This document shows, piece by piece, positions 15,960 to 27,414 of a stretch of DNA of 27,414 nt. Both the position numbers and the translations under genes were made by a program. Positions within the stretch are counted from its first letter, which is position 1. Each line of letters starts with the position of its first letter. The notes beneath the pieces were generated by a model. The model had not been told where the DNA came from. It did not search any database and was given only the letters and a program-made list of their open reading frames with translations. Source of the DNA: a virus; the IMG/VR virus record IMGVR_UViG_3300014962_000043, positions 1 through 27,414 of that record, one strand, 5' to 3'.

Positions 15960-16095
15960 TTGCCTTTCCTTTGATTTTCTCGCGGGCGTCACGCCGCCCT
16001 TTCCCATAGATCACGCCAATTACGGTTATGGCGGCAACAATCCACCCAGCTACCCGTACAAATGGTGATAAAAGGAAGTCAACGATCTTGAACAT
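15859..16095 (-). CDS. Inner-membrane spanin-like protein (Rz-type, short)
   Basis: The 78-residue protein has one N-terminal membrane segment (FVRVAGWIVAAITVIGVIYG, residues 12-31). A highly charged helix (KGRRDAREKIKGKANEEALRR) and a short C-terminal tail follow. This is the plan of an inner-membrane spanin, though its periplasmic part (about 47 residues) is much shorter than lambda Rz. GAGGAGG lies 7-8 nt upstream of ATG 16095, and its start overlaps the endolysin stop by one base (TGATG). The downstream lipoprotein gene begins inside it. A small holin-like protein is the main alternative. Confidence 0.68.
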   Translation of the reverse strand: MFKIVDFLLSPFVRVAGWIVAAITVIGVIYGKGRRDAREKIKGKANEEALRRTQNSIASGNRVASGELRADDGHKRRE

Positions 16096-16820
16096 CAGCT
16101 TTCCTCCTCAATCATCCGCTGCCTACGCCGCCACCAAATCAACCCAGCAAGACCTAGCAGCAGAAGGGCAACTAAGACCGCAGGAGTGCCGATAGCTGCC
16201 GTTGCTGCCGTATAGGCATCTGCTGCGTCCTGAATGACGGGCTTGGCCTCTTTGACTGCCGTGCCAATCGCGCCAGCCCCAATCAAAATTGACGCATTCC
16301 CCTCAATAGAAGAAGACATGGATTTCTTTGGGGTTGGTTTATCCGGCTTGGCGCGTGCCTCTTCGTAAGGAATGGCCGGGTCAGATTCGTCAACATTACG
16401 CCACATCGCAGTTTCTGCTCTCCGGCGGCGAACCAGCCCCTTCATTTCCCGCCCGTTTGCCCTTGTCCATTTCATGAACTCAGCAGGAACCTTGTCAAAG
16501 TCTCTAGAGTTTACCCTCTTGAGCAAAGTAGACTTTTCAAGATTTCCAAGACCGCAGTTAAACGCGAAAGAAACAAGAGCGTCGAACTGATGCTGTTCAA
16601 GGTCAACTTTAACAAGTCGGGCCACTCCAGCCTCAAACCTTTTCAAATCATTTTCAAATCTCTCAAATACTTGTTGACGGGTCAGCCGATCACCTTCCTT
16701 GACGGGGGGGGAGGTTGACCCTATTCCTATTGTCCAAATTCCAACAGAATCTTGGTAAGCTTCGAGCCTAATTGATTCGAAACTAATGATCAGCTCTTTA
16801 CCCGCTTGACTGATTTTCAT
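16095..16820 (-). CDS. Endolysin, T4 lysozyme-type (GH24), with C-terminal membrane segment
   Basis: The 241-residue protein carries the GH24 muramidase triad with T4-like spacing: E15 in SFES, D24 in YQDS and T30 in WTIGIG (E-x8-D-x5-T). It cuts the MurNAc-GlcNAc bond of peptidoglycan. FDALVSFAFNCGLGNL (79-94) and the RRRRAETAMW block (131-140) complete the domain. Residues 145-205 form a linker. A clear hydrophobic segment follows (VLVALLLLGLAGLIWW, 215-230), then RRRQR and an acidic end. That C-terminal anchor is not part of standard GH24 endolysins. I chose ATG 16820, which has GAGG 5 nt upstream. An in-frame ATG at 16847 would overlap the upstream gene without a good site. The spanin genes follow directly, giving a lysis cassette. 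Confidence 0.88.
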   Translation of the reverse strand: MKISQAGKELIISFESIRLEAYQDSVGIWTIGIGSTSPPVKEGDRLTRQQVFERFENDLKRFEAGVARLVKVDLEQHQFDALVSFAFNCGLGNLEKSTLLKRVNSRDFDKVPAEFMKWTRANGREMKGLVRRRRAETAMWRNVDESDPAIPYEEARAKPDKPTPKKSMSSSIEGNASILIGAGAIGTAVKEAKPVIQDAADAYTAATAAIGTPAVLVALLLLGLAGLIWWRRRQRMIEEES

Positions 16821-16834
16821 GGAAGCCTCGCATG

Positions 16835-17458
16835 TCAGTAATCCCACTCTATAACAATGCCGCCGTTTGCTCCATTGCCGCCACTATTTGTGCTCGCCCC
16901 TCCGGGGCCTCCTGCCCCCACAGCGTAAGCTATTGTTGAACCTGCGCTCAAAGATCCAAACTCATAAATCTTCTCGACAAAGGCTCCGCCACCGCCTCCG
17001 CGATTAGCGTAATAATTGCCCGTGTCAAACCCAGTCGCAGAGCCCCCACCGCCGCCGTAGGTGTTGCCTGCTCCGCCGGGCTGCCCCGAACCAGAATTAG
17101 CACCTATAGCGCCGCCAGTCCCGCCACCCTGCGCTGTATTCGCGGCATTGCCGCCATACCCGAACGTCGCGCCGCCCGTAGGCGAGGCAGAACCGTTTGT
17201 GTTTATGTCGCCGCCGCTGGCTGTTCCACCGCCTCCCGCCGCAAGGCCGCCTCCAGCCGAGAGAGTTGAAAATGTAGACGCCCCACCATTAGAGCCAGCA
17301 GTTGCAGTTATGCCGGAAAAGCCGGGGCCACCTCCGCCCGCACCCCACATCCTGACACGGAGGTTTTCAGTGTATGGGGGCACGGTGAAATTGCCTGACC
17401 CGTTCGTGTAGACCTGCGATCCATATACTTTCCCGCCGATGTACATGAACGTCGGCAT
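16835..17458 (-). CDS. Glycine-rich tail/receptor-binding-type protein (copy 1)
   Basis: The 207-residue protein has the same plan as the one at 10934-11560. It opens with beta sequence (YGSQVYTNGSGNFTVPP) and MWGAGGGG. A glycine-rich core (residues 40-155) has GG and GGGG runs mixed with S, T and N. It closes with GSTIAYAVGAGGPGG and GGIVIEWDY. Its ATG overlaps the stop of the preceding fibre-like gene (TGATG), repeating the fibre-then-glycine-rich order seen in the other copy. It is probably a fibre tip or receptor-contacting protein, inferred from the family of glycine-rich phage adhesins. Confidence 0.7.
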   Translation of the reverse strand: MPTFMYIGGKVYGSQVYTNGSGNFTVPPYTENLRVRMWGAGGGGPGFSGITATAGSNGGASTFSTLSAGGGLAAGGGGTASGGDINTNGSASPTGGATFGYGGNAANTAQGGGTGGAIGANSGSGQPGGAGNTYGGGGGSATGFDTGNYYANRGGGGGAFVEKIYEFGSLSAGSTIAYAVGAGGPGGASTNSGGNGANGGIVIEWDY

Positions 17459-18048
17459 CAGGCGAGCGTCCTTGTCATCTTGATGGTGAAAGACATATTT
17501 TGGCAGGTCGAATTGGCACTGACCGTGATGACGATGTCATCACCTGCCGCCGCCGCATTCGCTGATGAATGCGTTTGCGTTTGCTCCGAGATGGAAACGC
17601 TGTTGGCTGTTCCGCCCAGCGCCGTCGTGTTAATCTTAAACGTTGCCGTGCATGTGCCGGATGTTGAAATCGTGGTCGTGTCTGTAATCGTCACCGCATA
17701 GGGTATGTTCACCACGATCTTGTAGTCGGCGTTCGTTGGCACCGCTATGATGCCTGAAATGAACTCCGTCTGCGTCAAGGAGGGAATGCTGCCTACAGCA
17801 GCCCAAGACGGGTTCGCCCCGGCCCCATTGGTGGACAAAAACTGACCAGACGTGCCGGGTCCAAGCGCCACCCATGTCGTAGCATTCCGATAAAGGATCG
17901 ATCCTTGCGTGCTTGAGATACTATCAAGCGTCGTTGAAAGGCTGGAAAGAGTAAAGTCTACCCCATTGCCTAGCAGCAGTTCATTGGCCGCCGGAGAACG
18001 CCCTAGCTTGAGCGTTTGATTCCAAATGGCGACCTTGTCGTTGGCCAT
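17458..18048 (-). CDS. Tail fibre-like protein
   Basis: The 196-residue protein starts with KVAIWNQTLKLGRSPAANEL and LLLGNGVDF. It then has SILYRNATTWVALGPGTSGQ and FLSTNGAGANPSWA, repeats typical of phage fibre shafts. A beta-rich C-terminal domain (residues 95-196: DYKIVVNIPYAVTITDTTTI, GDDIVITVSANSTCQNMSFT) could be a receptor-contacting head. It overlaps both neighbours by single bases (TGATG at each end), so it is translated with the membrane protein upstream and the glycine-rich protein downstream. AGGACA lies 8 nt before ATG 18048. The exact position on the virion is unknown. Confidence 0.68.
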   Translation of the reverse strand: MANDKVAIWNQTLKLGRSPAANELLLGNGVDFTLSSLSTTLDSISSTQGSILYRNATTWVALGPGTSGQFLSTNGAGANPSWAAVGSIPSLTQTEFISGIIAVPTNADYKIVVNIPYAVTITDTTTISTSGTCTATFKINTTALGGTANSVSISEQTQTHSSANAAAAGDDIVITVSANSTCQNMSFTIKMTRTLA

Positions 18049-18290
18049 CAGTGCTTGTCCTGCTTATTGTCAAGCCTCTCAAATATCTGGCGGCAAATAT
18101 CCTTGATCTCTTTCAACCCTTCCGCAAACTCGTTCTTCTGAACATAGCTTGTCGGAAGAGCCACCTCGATGCGCTTAACATCATCTCTTAAGGATTTTAC
18201 CGCAGACCAGAGTTCACGCGCAGCCCAGCCAATACCAGCCAGAACGATGCCGCCAAGGATGTTAATGACAAACTGCGCGTCCATTTTCAT
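18048..18290 (-). CDS. Small membrane protein with coiled coil (possible holin, XhlA-like)
   Basis: The 80-residue protein has one N-terminal hydrophobic segment (FVINILGGIVLAGIGWAA, residues 7-24). A charged helical region follows (LWSAVKSLRDDVKRIEVAL and GLKEIKDICRQIFERLDNK) that can form a coiled coil. This layout is common in small phage membrane proteins sometimes annotated as XhlA-type hemolysin/holin. It sits two genes before the endolysin, so a holin role is plausible, but one TM plus coiled coil is also compatible with a fibre-linked accessory. ATG 18290 overlaps the upstream stop (ATGA) with AGAGG 4 nt before it. ATG 18284 is an alternative. Confidence 0.65.
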   Translation of the reverse strand: MKMDAQFVINILGGIVLAGIGWAARELWSAVKSLRDDVKRIEVALPTSYVQKNEFAEGLKEIKDICRQIFERLDNKQDKH

Positions 18291-19870
18291 GCTGCCTCTC
18301 TGTTTGGCGGCCCTTTTTTAAGGAACTTTAAGTTACCTTGTAAACGGGCATCATGTGGAGACATTTCGACAGCCTTCTTGGCGTGTTCGACAGATATGTC
18401 ATGCAGACCAAGATGATAGGCTGCTATGCTTGCCAAATCATGTGGCTGATGCCCCCAGACTTCAGGGTCAACCGTGTAGACCATTTCGCGGTTGGTGATA
18501 CGAAGAGCCCTCATGGCTGCCGCGAAACACTCTTCCCACCGATGCTGCCGATACATAAGCATCGCCAACTCGCACCAAGGCTCCCGCGTGTTCGGGGCTT
18601 CATAAGCCGCCATCTGAAACATTCGCTCAGCGTTATATGTGTCGCCAAGCTCGTTGTAGCAGCGGCCCATGACGCGGTATGCGTAGCACCTTTCGTTTGG
18701 CCAGTCGGCGCGCGGCAGATTCAGATACCGTTCACAGGCAGCAATGCTTTCACGCCATTTGCCATGAAAACTTAACTCACGAGCGTAATAAAAGGCATTG
18801 CGGGGGCAGTCTGGGTCCTCTTTGACAGACAGCTCAAGAAGATCGAGGTACTGACCACGAGATTTTGTCGGATCAGGCTTATGGACGACCAGAAGCATGT
18901 CTGTATCCGCCCAGACCTCCTGTACGCGCCCATCTGCAACCGGATATTCATGGCACGGGTGATGCCAATGATATCCATGGCGGGCATGAATCTTCTCATA
19001 CTTGAAAGCTATCCCGCAGCCCCAATCAAACATGTACCGGAGACGAGTTGTCTTCCCAAGCTCCCAAACACGCTCAATCTCTTCCCGCCACCCGGGCTGG
19101 AGAACCTCGTCTAGGTCCAAAGAGATACATATATCAATATCACGAGGTACCAAAGCAAGTGCAACGTTGCGAGCATGGTCAAACCGCCAAGGAGTAATGC
19201 AAATGTGATTGACAACAGCACCACACTTGCGAGCTTTTTCAACTGTCCCATCGGAGCTTCCAGTATCAGAGATTGAAACTAGATCAGCTTCCTTGGCGGC
19301 TTCGCAAAACCGTTCAACAAACTGCTCTTCGTTTTTGCTAATAGCGTAGACACAAATCTTCGGTCTTAGCTTGTGTTTCGACCAGATATAGACTCCAATT
19401 TCTCCGTCAATTGTATTCCAATCAGAGCTACCAAAAGCCTCTACGAAGCTTTCATGCGTCCAGTTGTCTGTGACATGGGTCTCATGCGGATTCCCGTCGT
19501 ATTCTCCCTGAGGATGATAGCCAATGGGAATACTAACGACCACTGTATCCGCGCACGCACGAAGCTTCTTAATAAGAGCTTTAGCTTCGTCGGTCGTCAT
19601 ATGCTCTAGGACATCTCCAGCGATAGCTACATCATAGTGCTCGTCTGGTTCCCATTTACGCGCATCAACAACAATCAAATTGTCGTATAGCGTATCTAAC
19701 CGATACTTTTCGACATATGGCTGCCAGATTTCAATTCCAGTCATATGAGAGTCATCAAACATCAGGGCGTATGTGCCGCAGCCACAGCCAACATCTAGGA
19801 TTTTCTCGTGAGGAATACGCGAGACAATCCTTTTGATTGATTCCTTCCCGCGTTCAGAGCTAAAAGGCAT
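18287..19870 (-). CDS. Fused SAM methyltransferase - family 2 glycosyltransferase - TPR protein
   Basis: The 527-residue protein has three parts. Residues 1-165 form a class I SAM methyltransferase: ILDVGCGCGTYAL (24-36) is motif I, GIEIWQPYVEKY holds the acidic ribose-binding end, and DVLEH lies at 86-90. Residues 171-345 form a GT-A family 2 glycosyltransferase: CVYAISKNEE, then SDTGSSDGT (201-209), and a DxD metal site in LDLDE (251-255). Residues 350-515 are TPR-like helical repeats (YAYRVMGRCYNELGDTYNAE, CELAMLMYRQHRWEEC) that may hold a polypeptide acceptor. GAGG lies 6 nt before ATG 19870. The gene starts 1 nt after the 60-residue protein, itself just downstream of the collagen-like fibre. 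Sugar donor, acceptor and methyl target are unknown. Fibre decoration is the best inference; host surface modification is the alternative. Confidence 0.85.
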   Translation of the reverse strand: MPFSSERGKESIKRIVSRIPHEKILDVGCGCGTYALMFDDSHMTGIEIWQPYVEKYRLDTLYDNLIVVDARKWEPDEHYDVAIAGDVLEHMTTDEAKALIKKLRACADTVVVSIPIGYHPQGEYDGNPHETHVTDNWTHESFVEAFGSSDWNTIDGEIGVYIWSKHKLRPKICVYAISKNEEQFVERFCEAAKEADLVSISDTGSSDGTVEKARKCGAVVNHICITPWRFDHARNVALALVPRDIDICISLDLDEVLQPGWREEIERVWELGKTTRLRYMFDWGCGIAFKYEKIHARHGYHWHHPCHEYPVADGRVQEVWADTDMLLVVHKPDPTKSRGQYLDLLELSVKEDPDCPRNAFYYARELSFHGKWRESIAACERYLNLPRADWPNERCYAYRVMGRCYNELGDTYNAERMFQMAAYEAPNTREPWCELAMLMYRQHRWEECFAAAMRALRITNREMVYTVDPEVWGHQPHDLASIAAYHLGLHDISVEHAKKAVEMSPHDARLQGNLKFLKKGPPNREAA

Positions 19871-19871
19871 G

Positions 19872-20054
19872 TCAAACCTCGCTCTTGTCTTGGGGCTGAG
19901 CCGCCGCCTGAACCTGCGTAATTTGGATTTCCGCCTGACGCCGGACTTCCCCCACTAAATCAACAACTTCTTCAAAAGGCCGTTTGACCAAAGCGGCAAG
20001 AATGACATTCCATTGGCGTAGTGGCAACTTAATGCTTACTTCTTGATTTTCCAT
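19872..20054 (-). CDS. Small conserved phage protein of the fibre region
   Basis: The 60-residue product (MENQEVSIKLPLRQWNVI...) has one amphipathic helical core: LPLRQWNVILAALVKRPF, then EEVVDLVGEVRRQAE. A polar Gln/Ala-rich tail follows. Tiny proteins with this pattern are common in phage tail regions and have no known function. I chose ATG 20054 because GGAG sits 6 nt upstream. Longer in-frame starts (20066, 20102) would translate the hairpin at 20070-20092 and add an unlike GWAAVGAPP segment. It lies between the fibre and the glycosyltransferase, so a chaperone or partner role for either is conceivable. Confidence 0.68.
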   Translation of the reverse strand: MENQEVSIKLPLRQWNVILAALVKRPFEEVVDLVGEVRRQAEIQITQVQAAAQPQDKSEV

Positions 20055-20069
20055 CTTACTCTCCATCTT

Positions 20070-20092
20070 GGGCGGCGCTCCGACCGCCGCCC
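20070..20092 (-). promoter_or_regulatory. GC-rich hairpin in the leader between fibre and the 60-residue gene
   Basis: GGGCGGCG (20070-20077) and CGCCGCCC (20085-20092) pair perfectly over 8 bp with a 7-nt loop. It lies in the 70-nt gap between the fibre stop and the next start. No U-run follows in the - strand transcript, so it is not a textbook terminator; partial termination, RNA protection or translation control are possible. Confidence 0.5.
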
Positions 20093-20124
20093 ATCCTACC
20101 AAAGATAGCCAAAAATTTCTCTAG

Positions 20125-26454
<6,330 letters not shown>

Positions 26455-26455
26455 T

Positions 26456-27414
26456 CTATATCCCCGTCTGAGGAATTTGATCGAAGCTCATGGGCAAACC
26501 GACTAAGACTTCGCTGATTCTAACAGAAGAACTCAACAAGCTTCCCGGCGCGATAGGAGTGTTCACATAATACGTGAAAGAGGTGCCTGATGTCACCAGA
26601 ACACTATAAAATCCATCCGCCGTTGTATCTGTTAGACCCTCAACAGCTACAATGCTGTTGGTGGCTAAACCATGCGGCAACGATGTTGTTACAGTGATTG
26701 TATATGTTCCGTTTGCCATCACAGAGACAAGGTCAAGGGCTTGATTGTATGCCTTACCTTGGTACTCAGGCGGCACAGCATCCATGTTCAGCCCAGTGGG
26801 GATACCAATTGGCTGCGTAGAGCGGATATTGCCATTGTCCGTGACAAGAATATCCGTTGAGCTAATTGGAAGTCCCGTAGTGGGGTCAACATTAACGACA
26901 ACTTGACCGGCGAATGCTAACGGCTGTGTATTGCTGCTGGCAACGCTAATTGTCCACGTCGGGGAGCTTGTCGAGGAGGATACAAGGTACGTACCATTAT
27001 ATACTTCTGGCACCATACTAAGAACAACAATAGTTGACCCGACCAATGGCGGCTCTACCGTAGAGTCTATGTTAAATGTGAATGTCGCCGTAATTCCGTC
27101 ACCAGAAACTGACGACGGAACTAAATACTGACCAGACAGAGATCGCTGATTGGTGTTTGCATAAGTGTAGTTTTCTGGCCTTGCGTTCAGAATTGGAATT
27201 GGGTCTTGCGTAATAAGCACCGGCTTTAACTGTGGCTGAGGCTTGTCATAACAAGTCTGACAGACAAGGATACGAAGATTCGCGAGTCTCGGACCACGAT
27301 AATCAAACTGCCACCGCAGGTCGCTATGGTTATAAATAAAACCACAACGATCACAGCGAGCAAACGCCCGTGGGGCATCAGCATTGACTCTTGCTCTGCC
27401 GTGCGGACGGTAAG
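26456..27414 (-). CDS. Phage structural protein with N-terminal zinc ribbon (N-terminus beyond window edge)
   Basis: The reading frame is open from the stop at 26456 to the window edge, giving 318 residues without a start. A GTG at 27220 gives a shorter 254-residue protein but would cut off a clearly coding domain. The upstream part reads [18 protein letters not shown] then [20 protein letters not shown] and TCYD. It has two C-x2-C pairs (about 27346-27355 and 27253-27262), so it is a zinc-ribbon domain. This RYxxxDLRWQ.. / RGPRL.NLRILVC pattern is common in small phage structural proteins. [10 protein letters not shown] follows, then an Ig-like beta region with [15 protein letters not shown] near the C-terminus. 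It ends 1 nt before the giant fibre start, so it may be the protein to which the fibre attaches, or a tail/neck component. Confidence 0.8.
   Translation of the reverse strand, partial: YRPHGRARVNADAPRAFARCDRCGFIYNHSDLRWQFDYRGPRLANLRILVCQTCYDKPQPQLKPVLITQDPIPILNARPENYTYANTNQRSLSGQYLVPSSVSGDGITATFTFNIDSTVEPPLVGSTIVVLSMVPEVYNGTYLVSSSTSSPTWTISVASSNTQPLAFAGQVVVNVDPTTGLPISSTDILVTDNGNIRSTQPIGIPTGLNMDAVPPEYQGKAYNQALDLVSVMANGTYTITVTTSLPHGLATNSIVAVEGLTDTTADGFYSVLVTSGTSFTYYVNTPIAPGSLLSSSVRISEVLVGLPMSFDQIPQTGI

Noticed and set aside
16821-16847. Endolysin start at ATG 16847
   Set aside because: It would overlap the upstream glycine-rich gene and lacks a ribosome-binding site; ATG 16820 has GAGG at good spacing and starts the family N-terminus.

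Overview
The window is about 27.4 kb of a tailed dsDNA bacteriophage genome (Caudoviricetes). It is most likely a short-tailed podovirus-like phage of a Gram-negative host, free or integrated. The evidence is a tightly packed late operon with an SU10/P22-type head-tail adaptor, a P22 gp10-like tail protein, two very large internal-virion-type proteins, a GH24 endolysin with an overlapping spanin pair, and several fibre genes. No tape-measure, tail-tube or sheath gene is visible. Terminase, portal and capsid genes are not in the window and probably lie beyond the right edge. The host cannot be read from the sequence. No tRNA, rRNA, CRISPR array, IS element or integrase was found, and no stretch over 300 bases lacks a gene.

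Layout. Positions 1-1733 (+ strand) hold five small overlapping or closely spaced early/middle-type genes: the end of a small protein with an SSB-like acidic tail, an NPPF-type DNA methyltransferase, an HNH endonuclease, an unknown protein and a winged-helix protein. They converge on the late operon at about 1723-1733, beside a perfect 10-bp inverted repeat. Everything from 27414 down to 1723 is on the - strand and is read right to left. In transcription order: a zinc-ribbon structural protein cut by the window edge; a 2109-residue collagen-like/C1q-like/beta-helix fibre; a 60-residue protein; a 527-residue methyltransferase-glycosyltransferase-TPR fusion; a small membrane/coiled-coil protein; a fibre-like protein; a glycine-rich protein; endolysin; overlapping inner- and outer-membrane spanin candidates; adaptor; gp10-like protein; a small unknown; a second fibre-like protein; a second glycine-rich protein; a 493-residue structural protein; a GNAT acetyltransferase; a 1185-residue protein with Q-rich, S74 and transglycosylase parts; and a 1220-residue protein with an embedded ADP-ribosyltransferase-like domain. 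Neighbouring genes mostly touch or overlap by 1-4 nt (ATGA, TGATG, TAATG) or lie within about 15 nt, so translation is probably coupled.

How the parts may work together. The zinc-ribbon protein, adaptor and gp10-like protein belong to the head-tail/tail structure. The two giant proteins and the 493-residue protein look like virion proteins. The 1185-residue one probably opens peptidoglycan during DNA entry, and the 1220-residue one may carry an ADP-ribosyltransferase into the host. Fibres and glycine-rich proteins are candidate receptor-binding parts.

The most interesting proposal is that the methyltransferase-glycosyltransferase-TPR protein, one small gene downstream of the fibre, decorates the threonine-rich Gly-Pro-Thr repeats. 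That would be a phage counterpart of the O-glycosylated GPT collagen of Bacillus BclA. This is inference from domain content and gene order, not shown by the sequence.
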